This document shows positions 1 through 5,946 of a stretch of DNA of 5,946 nucleotides, one piece after another (within the stretch, counting starts at the first letter, position 1; every line of letters starts with the position of its first letter). A model generated the notes under the pieces. It saw nothing but the letters and a program-made list of their open reading frames with translations, made no database searches and was not told the origin of the DNA. Position numbers and translations under genes: made by a program. The stretch is taken from positions 1 to 5,946 of the forward strand of contig JAEELK010000043.1 in NCBI GenBank assembly GCA_016282655.1. The letters run 5' to 3'. This DNA is from Bacillota bacterium. GTDB lineage: Bacteria; Bacillota; Clostridia; Peptostreptococcales; Anaerovoracaceae.

Positions 1-1761
1 GCGGAGGACGCCGCCTTCCGGGCGGAGATCCGGCAGAAGGGCGAAGAGACCCTGGCCTATCTGCAGAAGAACCATTTGAAAGGCGTCGTGTTGGCCGGCC
101 GTCCGTATCATCTGGATCCAGAGATCAACCACGGCATCGACAAGCTCATCCTTTCGCTGGACATGGCCGTGCTGACGGAGGACTCCGTCTCGCATCTCGC
201 CGAATTGCCGCGCCCGCTGCGCGTGCTGGACCAGTGGACGTATCATTCCAGGCTCTATAAGGCCGCCAACTTGGTCTGCAGCTATGAGAACGTGGACCTG
301 GTGCAGCTGAACTCCTTCGGCTGCGGCGTGGACGCGGTCACCACGGACCAGGTGGAGGAGATCCTCACCGAGCGCAACAAGCTCTACACCGTGCTGAAGA
401 TCGACGAAGGCGCCAATCTCGGCGCGGCGCGCATCCGCCTGCGCTCCCTGAAGGCCGCCATGGGATCCCGCGAGAAGGAAGGGATCCGCGCGGGCGGCAG
501 CAGCAAGCCTTTCCAGCGCGCCATCTTCACCAAGGAGATGAAGCGCATCCGCACCATCCTCATCCCGCAGATGTCACCGCTGCACTTCCAGTTCCTGGAG
601 GCGGCGCTCGGCGCCTGCGGCTACAAGGCGGAGCTCCTGCCCGTCGTGGACAGGAACACGGTGGATGCAGGCCTGAAATACGTCAACAACGACGCCTGCT
701 ATCCGACCATCGTCTCGCTGGGGCAGATCCTCAGCGCCCTGGAGAGCGGAAAATACGATCCGGACACGACTGCCATCTTCATGTCGCAGACCGGCGGTCA
801 GTGCCGCGCCAGCAACTACGTTTCCCTGCTGCGCCGCGCGCTCCGCGAGATGCACATGGAGCAGATCCCGGTCATCTCCGTCAACTGGACCGGCCTGGAG
901 CAGAACCCCGGCTTCAAGCTCTTCAGCCTGCCATTGATCAAGCGGGCAGCCATGGGCCTGATCTACGGCGACGTGCTCATGCGCGTGCTGCTGGCGACAC
1001 GGCCTTACGAGGCGGAAGCCGGCGCGGCCAACGCGCTCTCGGAAGCCTGGGCGGAAAAGCTCAAGAAGAGCGTGGCGAAGGGGAGCCTTCTTTCCATGAA
1101 CCGCAACATCCGCGCCATGGTCCGCGACTTCGACGAGCTGCCGCGCAGAGACGTGAAGAAGCCCCGCGTCGGCGTGGTCGGCGAGATCCTGGTGAAATAC
1201 CATCCGCTCGCGAACAACCGCATCGTGCGCATCATCGAGCAGGAGGGGGGAGAGGCTGTGGTATTCGACCTCATCGACTTCTTCCTCTACGGCATGTACA
1301 ACAAGACCTTCAATTTCGAGAAGCTCGCGGGCTCGGAAAAGGAGGTGAAGCAGCAGCTCCGGATGATCTCGCTCATCGAGTGGCTGCGGAACGGCGCGCG
1401 GCGGATCCTGGACCAAAGCAGGCATTTTGAGGGACCCGCGCGCATCACGCACGTGGCGGAGGAGGCGCAGAAGGTGGCCTCGCTCGGCAATCAGTGCGGA
1501 GAAGGCTGGCTCCTGGTCGGCGAGATGGTGGAGATGCTGGACAGCGGCATCGACAACATCTGCTGCCTGCAGCCCTTCGCCTGCCTGCCGAACCACGTCA
1601 CCGGAAAGGGCATGATGAAGCCGCTCAGGGCCTACAAACCCTCGGCGAACATCGTCGCCATCGACTACGATCCCGGCGCCAGCGACGTGAACCAGCTCAA
1701 CCGCATCAAGCTGATGATGGCCACCGCGTTCAAAAACATGGAGGCCGCGGAGAGGGAATAA
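1..1761 (+). CDS. Acyl-CoA dehydratase activase/2-hydroxyacyl-CoA dehydratase-type fusion protein, C-terminal part (5' end outside window)
   Basis: The frame is open from base 1, so the gene starts upstream; a TTG at 76 lies inside the protein and is not a start. The 586 visible residues match the C-terminal part of the roughly 1,400-residue family that joins a BadF/BcrA-type ATPase activase to a dehydratase-like region. Residues 33-37 are GRPYH, followed by an INHGI-type element. NSFGCG lies near 105-109 and a KIDEG..LGAARIR segment near 134-146. The HgdB-like region has conserved cysteines in NNDACYP (233), SQTGGQCR (268), GNQCGEGW (499) and the CCLQPFACLPNH segment (521, 522, 528), then DYDPGAS near 556. 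Family members use ATP-driven electron transfer to [4Fe-4S] clusters; which cysteines bind clusters here is inference. The substrate is unknown, and a double-cubane-cluster reductase is an alternative. It ends in TAA 73 bases before yebC. Family assignment is firm; the reaction is not. Confidence 0.92.
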   Translation, partial: AEDAAFRAEIRQKGEETLAYLQKNHLKGVVLAGRPYHLDPEINHGIDKLILSLDMAVLTEDSVSHLAELPRPLRVLDQWTYHSRLYKAANLVCSYENVDLVQLNSFGCGVDAVTTDQVEEILTERNKLYTVLKIDEGANLGAARIRLRSLKAAMGSREKEGIRAGGSSKPFQRAIFTKEMKRIRTILIPQMSPLHFQFLEAALGACGYKAELLPVVDRNTVDAGLKYVNNDACYPTIVSLGQILSALESGKYDPDTTAIFMSQTGGQCRASNYVSLLRRALREMHMEQIPVISVNWTGLEQNPGFKLFSLPLIKRAAMGLIYGDVLMRVLLATRPYEAEAGAANALSEAWAEKLKKSVAKGSLLSMNRNIRAMVRDFDELPRRDVKKPRVGVVGEILVKYHPLANNRIVRIIEQEGGEAVVFDLIDFFLYGMYNKTFNFEKLAGSEKEVKQQLRMISLIEWLRNGARRILDQSRHFEGPARITHVAEEAQKVASLGNQCGEGWLLVGEMVEMLDSGIDNICCLQPFACLPNHVTGKGMMKPLRAYKPSANIVAIDYDPGASDVNQLNRIKLMMATAFKNMEAAERE

Positions 1762-1772
1762 CACGCATTTGC

Positions 1773-1801
1773 TTGCAATTTGCCGCATATCCCCGTATAA
1801 T
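1773..1801 (+). promoter_or_regulatory. Sigma-A-type promoter of yebC
   Basis: A TTGCAA -35 element (1773-1778, four of six consensus positions) is separated by exactly 17 bases from a perfect TATAAT -10 element (1796-1801). It lies in a short AT-rich gap between two G+C-rich genes. Transcription would be predicted to start near A1808, giving a leader of about 26 bases before the yebC ATG. It is the only convincing housekeeping promoter I found in the window. The start site is inferred. Confidence 0.8.
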
Positions 1802-1820
1802 ATCTACATTCTTTTTTCAG

Positions 1821-1825
1821 AGAGG
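1821..1825 (+). promoter_or_regulatory. Ribosome binding site of yebC
   Basis: AGAGG lies 8 bases before the ATG at 1834 in an otherwise T-rich leader. It supports this start, which also gives the canonical YebC N-terminus beginning MGRHG. Confidence 0.75.
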
Positions 1826-1833
1826 TCATTTTT

Positions 1834-2556
1834 ATGGGCAGACACGGAACCATCGCCGGCCGCAAAGCGGCGCAGGACGCCAAGCGCGGCCAGATCTTCA
1901 CCAAATACGCGAGAGCCATCACCATGGCAGCGAAATCCGGCGGAGATCCCAACTACAACGTTTCGCTGAAGCATGCCATCGAGCGTGCCAAGGCCATCAA
2001 CATGCCGAACGACAACATCACCCGTGCCATCAAGAAGGGCACCGGCGAGGACGGCGGCGCCAACTACGAAGAAGTCACCTTCGAGGGCTACGGCCCCGGC
2101 GGCGTGGCGGTCATCGTGGAAGCGCTCACGGACAACCGCAACCGCACCACCTCTGCCGTGAAGCACGCCTTCGACAAGAACAACGGCAACATGGGCGTCC
2201 CCGGATGCGTCTCCTATATGTTCAACCGCAAGGGATACATCGTCATCGAGCAGGACGGCTCCATCGACGAAGACGCGCTGATGGAAGCCGCGCTGGAAGC
2301 CGGCGCGGAAGATTTCGTCCCGCAGGAGGACTGCTTCGAGATCTATACCAGCCCGGACGATTTCAACGACGTCACGGAGGCCCTGCGCGGCGGCGGCTTC
2401 GAATTCATCGAGTCCAACGTGGAGTTCATCCCCTCCATGGAAGCGACCCCGGACGAAGGCGCCATGAAGAACCTGCGCAAGCTGATCGAGATGCTGGAAG
2501 ATGACGATGACGTGCAGAACGTCTATCACAACTGCGCAGTCGACCTGGAAGAATAG
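1834..2556 (+). CDS. yebC: YebC/PmpR (TACO1) family protein
   Basis: This complete 240-residue protein is the normal family length. The N-terminal domain has the hallmark MGRHGTIAGRK start, a GQIFTKYAR segment and the NMPNDNITRAIKKGTGE helix at about residues 56-72. The EGYGPGGVAVIVEALTDN segment (about 88-105) and the GNMGVPGCVSYMF segment (about 122-134) follow, and the C-terminus is acidic (EDDDD). The family was first described as DNA-binding transcription regulators (PmpR). The mitochondrial homologue TACO1 is a translational activator, and more recent work ties bacterial YebC to relief of ribosome stalling at proline-rich stretches. The protein is cytoplasmic. In many bacteria yebC sits near ruvC; here no ruv genes are visible. 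With its own promoter and terminator it looks monocistronic. Identity is secure; whether this copy acts on ribosomes or DNA cannot be told from sequence. Confidence 0.97.
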   Translation: MGRHGTIAGRKAAQDAKRGQIFTKYARAITMAAKSGGDPNYNVSLKHAIERAKAINMPNDNITRAIKKGTGEDGGANYEEVTFEGYGPGGVAVIVEALTDNRNRTTSAVKHAFDKNNGNMGVPGCVSYMFNRKGYIVIEQDGSIDEDALMEAALEAGAEDFVPQEDCFEIYTSPDDFNDVTEALRGGGFEFIESNVEFIPSMEATPDEGAMKNLRKLIEMLEDDDDVQNVYHNCAVDLEE

Positions 2557-2563
2557 ACCATAG

Positions 2564-2624
2564 AAAAAATGAGACAGATCCTGGGGTGCGGTCGTTTCTT
2601 CCGTCACGTCAGGATCTTCTTTTT
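2564..2624 (+). terminator. Intrinsic (Rho-independent) terminator of yebC
   Basis: Eight perfect base pairs, AGATCCTG (2576-2583) with CAGGATCT (2610-2617), are extended by a G-U pair, a G/G mismatch, three pairs (2586-2588 with 2605-2607), a one-base bulge and three more pairs (2589-2591 with 2601-2603). The loop has 9 bases. The stem runs into TTCTTTTT ending at 2624, and an A-run (2564-2569) precedes it, so it could also work weakly on the opposite strand. It starts 19 bases after the yebC stop. The interrupted stem and the C in the T-run make it less than ideal. Confidence 0.68.
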
Positions 2625-2644
2625 GCACTCGCTTTTCCGTTGGC

Positions 2645-2671
2645 CCGGCAGGGCGCACGCGCGTCCGCCGG
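2645..2671 (+). other. G+C-rich hairpin in the leader of the solute-binding protein gene
   Basis: CCGGC (2645-2649) pairs with GCCGG (2667-2671). After a bulged A2650, six further pairs (2651-2656 with 2661-2666, one of them G-U) close on a four-base loop. That gives 11 pairs, almost all G-C. No T-run follows, so it is not an intrinsic terminator. It ends 11 bases before the AAAGGA ribosome binding site, where it could shape translation or protect a processed 5' end. The pairing is visible; any function is inference, and G+C-rich DNA yields such hairpins by chance. Confidence 0.45.
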
Positions 2672-2682
2672 CTCCGGATCAG

Positions 2683-2688
2683 AAAGGA
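2683..2688 (+). promoter_or_regulatory. Ribosome binding site that fixes the solute-binding protein start
   Basis: AAAGGA lies 9 bases before ATG 2698. The in-frame ATG at 2569 has no such site, and starting there would place 43 arginine-rich residues ahead of the lipoprotein signal peptide and run through the terminator hairpin. ATG 2698 is therefore preferred. Confidence 0.8.
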
Positions 2689-2697
2689 AAGACTCAG

Positions 2698-4203
2698 ATG
2701 AAAAGGGCTCTCGCCACATTGCTGATACTCACTATGCTCTTTGGACTCGCCGCCTGCGGCGGCGGAAAGCCTGCCGCGCCGGCGCATGAAAACAAGGCGG
2801 TCGTCGCCATCCCGCAGGATCTGGACAGCCTGGATCCGCACAAATCCAACGCCTCCGGTACGCAGGAGGTCATGCTGAACGTCTTCGCGGGCCTGCTGAA
2901 CTTCAGCAGCGGCGGCGAGATCCTCCCCGCGCTCGCGGAACGCTGGGAGATCAGCGAGGACGGCCTCATCTACACCTTCCATCTGAAAGAAGGGCTCAGC
3001 TTCCACGACGGCAGCGAAGTCGACGCCGCGGACGTGAAGTACTCCTTCGACCGCCTCTGCGGCAAAGACATCAAGGAGCCCGAGGTCGTCAAGGCGACCT
3101 ACGCGGACGTCATCGACCACGTGAACGTCCTGGACGATCATACCGTGGCGATCGTCCTGAAAAAGCCGGACGCGAGCTTCCTGTCTTACCTCTACATCGC
3201 GGTGATCCCGGAGGGGAGCGGTCCGTCCCAGGCGCAGACGCCGGTCGGCGCCGGCCCGTTCCGCTGCGCCTCCTACACGCCCGGCGTGGGACTCACGCTC
3301 GAAAAGTTCGAGGACTACTACGAAGAAGGCCTGCCGTATCTGGACGAAGTGGAAGTCAAGATCTTCACGGATTCCTCCAGCGCGGTGCTCGCGCTCGCCA
3401 ACGGCGAATACGACTATATGAGCGTCGCCTATGATCTGGTCAGCCAGGTGCCGGAGGATCAGTTCGAGATCTATAACTACGGCTCCAACACCATCCAGCT
3501 CCTGGGGCTGAACAACAGCTTTGAACCTTTCTCGGACATCCGGGTCCGCCAGGCGCTGAACTACGCCGTGGACCGCGACGCGCTGATCGAACTCGTCGCG
3601 CCGGGCTCCCAGAAGGTCTATTCCAACTTCTCGCCGCTCATGGAGTACTGGTACGAGGATCTGGGCGAGCTCTATCCCTACGATCCCGAAAAGGCGAAGG
3701 CGCTGCTCGCGGAGGCCGGCTGCAGCGACCTGCACTTCACCTGCACCGTCGCCTCCGAGTACGACCAGAACGTCAACGCCGCCACCATCATCAAGAACCA
3801 GCTCGAGAAGGTCGGCGTCACCATGGATCTGAAGCTCTGCGACTGGAACACCTGGCTGGAGAAGATCTATACGGAGTTCGATTACGAAGCGACCGTCATC
3901 GGCTTCACCGGAAAGCTGGACCCGGATCCGATCCTCGTCCGCTTCACCACGGGCTTCAAGCGCAATTTCATCGAATTCGAAAACGAAGCGTATACGGACG
4001 CTGTGCTCTCCGCCAGAGAGGAGACCTCGCAGGAGGCCCGCGCGGCGCTCTTCAAAAAGGCCCAGCGCATCCTGGGCGAGGAGGCGGCCTCCGTCTTCCT
4101 CATGGACGTGGATTTCTACATCGCGGTCAAGAAGGATCTGGAAGGCTTCGTGCCGTATCCGGTCTATTTCATCGACATGAAGAACTGGCGCTGGGCCGAG
4201 TAG
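2698..4203 (+). CDS. ABC transporter solute-binding lipoprotein, family 5 (peptide/nickel type, DppA/OppA-like)
   Basis: The 501-residue protein begins with a lipoprotein signal peptide: a KR pair, a hydrophobic core at residues 4-16, and the lipobox LAAC with Cys20 as the lipidated residue, followed by a GGG linker. The mature part reads as SBP family 5: DLDSLDPH (41-48), ERWEISEDGLIYTFHLKEGL (81-100), FHDGSEVDAADVKYSFDRL (102-120), TPVGAGPF (181-188), IRVRQALNYAVDRDAL (281-296) and YDPEKAKALLAEAG (328-341). The length is typical for the family. It would sit on the outer face of the membrane and deliver ligand to the permeases encoded next. Family 5 covers oligopeptides, dipeptides, nickel, opines and sugars, so the ligand is open. 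The segment GFTGKLDPD (402-410) has Lys406 where OppA/DppA-type proteins have an Asp that binds the peptide amino group, so canonical peptide binding is uncertain. No promoter is recognisable upstream. Confidence 0.94.
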   Translation: MKRALATLLILTMLFGLAACGGGKPAAPAHENKAVVAIPQDLDSLDPHKSNASGTQEVMLNVFAGLLNFSSGGEILPALAERWEISEDGLIYTFHLKEGLSFHDGSEVDAADVKYSFDRLCGKDIKEPEVVKATYADVIDHVNVLDDHTVAIVLKKPDASFLSYLYIAVIPEGSGPSQAQTPVGAGPFRCASYTPGVGLTLEKFEDYYEEGLPYLDEVEVKIFTDSSSAVLALANGEYDYMSVAYDLVSQVPEDQFEIYNYGSNTIQLLGLNNSFEPFSDIRVRQALNYAVDRDALIELVAPGSQKVYSNFSPLMEYWYEDLGELYPYDPEKAKALLAEAGCSDLHFTCTVASEYDQNVNAATIIKNQLEKVGVTMDLKLCDWNTWLEKIYTEFDYEATVIGFTGKLDPDPILVRFTTGFKRNFIEFENEAYTDAVLSAREETSQEARAALFKKAQRILGEEAASVFLMDVDFYIAVKKDLEGFVPYPVYFIDMKNWRWAE

Positions 4204-4233
4204 CCCCGCGCCGAGGGGGATCGTAAGGCGGTC

Positions 4234-5169
4234 ATGGGAAAGCGCATCCTTTACTCCATCCTTACCTTCTTTCTGGTCACCATCCTGCTCTTTGCCGTCT
4301 TCCAGCTCATTCCGGGCAGCCCCGTGCTGAACAGGCTCGGTCTGGAACCGGACCCCGCGCTGGAGGCGGCGCTGCGCAGCGAGTACCATCTGGATGACCC
4401 GCTCCTGGGCCGCTATTGCTCCTGGCTCTGGGATCTCTTCCATCTGGACATGGGGCGCTCTCTGCGCTACGATCTGCCGGTGAACCAGCTGCTTCTGCAG
4501 CGCCTGCCCAACACCATCGGGCTGGCGCTTTTTGCCTTTGCGTTCGTCCTGCTCCTCGGCATCCCGCTCGGCGTGCTCGCCGCAAAGCTGAGCAAGGGAA
4601 AGCGCGGCGCGGTCTTCAACGGCTTCTGCCAGCTCGGCGTGGCGCTGCCGTCATTCTTCGTCGCCATGCTCCTGATCCTGCTCTTCTGTCTGAAGCTGAA
4701 GTGGCTGCCCGTCAACTGCTTCGTCAGCCTGAACAAGGGCCTCTTTCCCTTCCTGCGCGGGCTGCTCCTGCCGGCCCTGGCGGTGGCCTTCTCCGGCATC
4801 TCCACCACGGCCCGCTACGTGCGGAGCTCCGTCTTGGAGGAGATGGGGAAGGACTACGTGCTCACGGCCAGGAACAAGGGCGTCAAAGAGGGCGTCATCC
4901 TGCGCAGCCACATCCTGCGCAACGCCATGATCCCCGTCGTGACCATCCTCGGCATGATCTTCGTCAGCATCATCACCGGCTCCATCGTGGTGGAGCAGGT
5001 CTTTTCCATCCCCGGCATCGGCATGCTGCTCGTCTCCGGCATCCAGAGCCTGGACATCGTGCTCGTGCAGGGCATCTGCGTCTATATCTCCCTGGTGGTC
5101 ATCGTGGCCTATCTGCTGCTGGATCTGCTCTACATGGCCATCGACCCCCGCATCCGCATCCAGGAGTGA
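4234..5169 (+). CDS. ABC transporter permease, DppB/OppB type
   Basis: This 311-residue integral membrane protein has the usual family length. Approximate membrane segments are residues 6-27, 95-118, 133-153, 175-193, 233-253 and 278-303. The extracytoplasmic region after the first helix holds the usual LDDPLLGRYCSWLWDL and DMGRSL elements (53-77). The cytoplasmic EAA loop, which contacts the ATPase, reads DYVLTARNKGV then HILRNAMIPVV (207-236), a normal form for DppB proteins. VEQVFSIPGIGMLL (253-266) and DPRIR (304-308) are also family hallmarks. It forms a heterodimeric channel with the downstream permease. The gene begins 30 bases after the solute-binding protein stop. The likely ribosome binding site is AAGG at 4225-4228, 5 bases from the ATG; a GAGGGGG run at 4213-4219 is farther away. 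The start is supported by the immediate first transmembrane helix. The substrate is unresolved. Confidence 0.95.
   Translation: MGKRILYSILTFFLVTILLFAVFQLIPGSPVLNRLGLEPDPALEAALRSEYHLDDPLLGRYCSWLWDLFHLDMGRSLRYDLPVNQLLLQRLPNTIGLALFAFAFVLLLGIPLGVLAAKLSKGKRGAVFNGFCQLGVALPSFFVAMLLILLFCLKLKWLPVNCFVSLNKGLFPFLRGLLLPALAVAFSGISTTARYVRSSVLEEMGKDYVLTARNKGVKEGVILRSHILRNAMIPVVTILGMIFVSIITGSIVVEQVFSIPGIGMLLVSGIQSLDIVLVQGICVYISLVVIVAYLLLDLLYMAIDPRIRIQE
5162..5166 (+). promoter_or_regulatory. Ribosome binding site of the DppC-type permease gene
   Basis: AGGAG occupies the last codons of the upstream permease gene, directly before its TGA, and lies 6 bases from ATG 5173. Ribosomes ending the first permease stop essentially at the start of the second, which suggests translational coupling and balanced amounts of the two channel halves. 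Confidence 0.8.
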
Positions 5170-5172
5170 GCC

Positions 5173-5946
5173 ATGCGCAAGGCCTTTCGCAACAGAAACT
5201 TCATAGTGGGCTTCGTGCTGGTGCTCTTCCTGCTCTGCATGACGCTGCTCAGCGTCGTCTGGACGCCGCAGGATCCGCTGGAGACCGGAACGGCCTTCCT
5301 CATGCCTTCTACCGAGCACTGGGCCGGCACGGACCGCCTCGGCAGAGACGTCTTTTCCCGCTGCATGGCTGCAGGGCAGGCCGCCTTTCTGATCGGCCTC
5401 TGCACGGTCAGCGCCGCCACCGTGATCGGCGTGGTCCTGGGCCTTCTGGCCGGCTACTACCAGGGCTTTCTCGGCTCGCTCATCATGCGCTGCACGGACG
5501 CGTTCAAGTCGATCCCGAGCCTCCTCATGGCCATGATCATCGCGGCGATCCTCGGGCGCAACCATTTTTCGACCATCCTCGCCATCACGCTGATCCTGAT
5601 CCCGCAGTTCGTGCGCATGACGCGCGCCAGCGTGCTGCAGGTGCGCGAACAGGAATACATCCAGTGGACGAAGCTGATCGGGCTCAGCTCCCGGCGCATC
5701 CTCTTTCTGCACATCCTGCCGAACGTGCGATCCACCATCATCGTCACCGCCTCGCTGGCCTTTTCCGAAGCCGTCCTGACCGAAGCCGCGCTCTCGTTCC
5801 TCGGACTCGGCGTGCAGCCGCCCGCGCCCAGCTGGGGGCACATGCTCTCCGAAGGCCTGCGCTCCATCCGGACGGCGCCCTGGAACGTGCTGCTGCCCGG
5901 CCTGATGATCACCTTCCTGGTGCTCGGCTTCAATCTGCTCGGCGAC
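5173..5946 (+). CDS. ABC transporter permease, DppC/OppC type (3' end outside window)
   Basis: An open frame of 258 codons runs from ATG 5173 to the window edge without a stop. Family members are usually about 270-300 residues, and the last visible residues, FNLLGD, are the element that normally lies 10-20 residues from the C-terminus, so little is missing. The N-terminus is short, with the first membrane segment at about 10-30. EHWAGTDRLGRDVFSR (48-63) is the DppC hallmark that precedes the second helix. Further membrane segments lie near 71-94, 113-128, 133-148, 187-209 and 238-256. The EAA loop is EYIQWTKLIGL then HILPN (161-184), and ALSFLGLGVQPPAPSWG (206-222) follows. It pairs with the preceding permease, whose stop is 3 bases upstream. 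The EAA loop has QWT where alanine-rich residues are usual. ATPase genes would be expected downstream. Substrate unknown. Confidence 0.94.
   Translation, partial: MRKAFRNRNFIVGFVLVLFLLCMTLLSVVWTPQDPLETGTAFLMPSTEHWAGTDRLGRDVFSRCMAAGQAAFLIGLCTVSAATVIGVVLGLLAGYYQGFLGSLIMRCTDAFKSIPSLLMAMIIAAILGRNHFSTILAITLILIPQFVRMTRASVLQVREQEYIQWTKLIGLSSRRILFLHILPNVRSTIIVTASLAFSEAVLTEAALSFLGLGVQPPAPSWGHMLSEGLRSIRTAPWNVLLPGLMITFLVLGFNLLGD

Noticed and set aside
76..78. TTG as a possible start of the first gene.
   Set aside because: The frame continues open to base 1 with family-typical sequence (a KGEE..AYLQ helix before GRPYH), so the gene begins outside the window.
574..1788. Long minus-strand open frames (574-1788, 1804-4443, 4651-5841).
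   Set aside because: They are in codon register with real plus-strand genes, are rich in D, V, H, R and A, show no recognisable domains, and are explained by avoidance of TTA, CTA and TCA codons in the sense genes.
801..2504. Plus-strand open frames in another register (801-1430 and 1494-2504).
   Set aside because: Their translations are dominated by R, H, G, P and A, as expected from out-of-frame G+C-rich coding DNA. The second also crosses the promoter and start of yebC.
2569..2697. In-frame upstream ATG that would lengthen the solute-binding protein by 43 residues.
   Set aside because: It lacks a ribosome binding site, runs through the terminator hairpin, and would put an arginine-rich stretch ahead of a textbook lipoprotein signal peptide. 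ATG 2698 has AAAGGA at good spacing.
4204..4219. CCCC/GGGG inverted repeat between the solute-binding protein and permease genes as a terminator or mRNA stabiliser.
   Set aside because: The stem is only four pairs with a seven-base loop and no T-run, so it is too weak to call. It may at most mask the GAGGGGG run near the ribosome binding site.
1..5946. Search for CRISPR arrays, tRNA or rRNA genes, insertion sequences, attachment sites and defence or other novel gene systems.
   Set aside because: No spaced direct repeats, cloverleaf-like sequences, transposase motifs or unexplained open frames were seen. Apart from short intergenic gaps, the window is filled by recognised genes.

Overview
This G+C-rich window reads entirely on the plus strand. 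It holds the 3' end of a very large anaerobic metabolism gene, a complete yebC gene, and the first three genes of a peptide/nickel-type ABC importer operon whose third gene runs off the right edge. The likely source is an anaerobic member of the Bacillota, probably Clostridia. The reasons are the giant 2-hydroxyacyl-CoA dehydratase-type protein typical of strict anaerobes, a YebC sequence of clostridial character, a lipoprotein-anchored solute-binding protein, and purine-rich Shine-Dalgarno sites. This placement is an inference, with no ribosomal RNA or other marker in the window to confirm it.

Layout. Positions 1-1761 encode the C-terminal 586 residues of an acyl-CoA dehydratase activase/dehydratase fusion, whose start lies upstream of the window. 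A short AT-rich gap (1762-1833) carries a sigma-A-like promoter with a perfect TATAAT and an exact 17-base spacer. It drives yebC (1834-2556), which is followed by an intrinsic-terminator-like hairpin. Gene yebC therefore looks like a single-gene transcription unit. The gap at 2557-2697 also holds a second, very G+C-rich hairpin without a T-run, just ahead of the ribosome binding site of the next gene.

The transporter genes follow closely: a family 5 solute-binding lipoprotein (2698-4203), a DppB/OppB-type permease (4234-5169) and a DppC/OppC-type permease (5173 to beyond 5946). The spacings are 30 and 3 bases. The lipoprotein would capture a ligand outside the cell and pass it to the heterodimeric membrane channel. 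The ATPase subunits are not in the window and would be expected just downstream. The ligand cannot be named from sequence alone.

I see no CRISPR array, tRNA, rRNA, insertion sequence or defence system. Most of the window is ordinary core and transport gene content. The points most worth a second look are the fused dehydratase, the two-hairpin leader before the transporter with no recognisable promoter, and some motif deviations in the transporter proteins.
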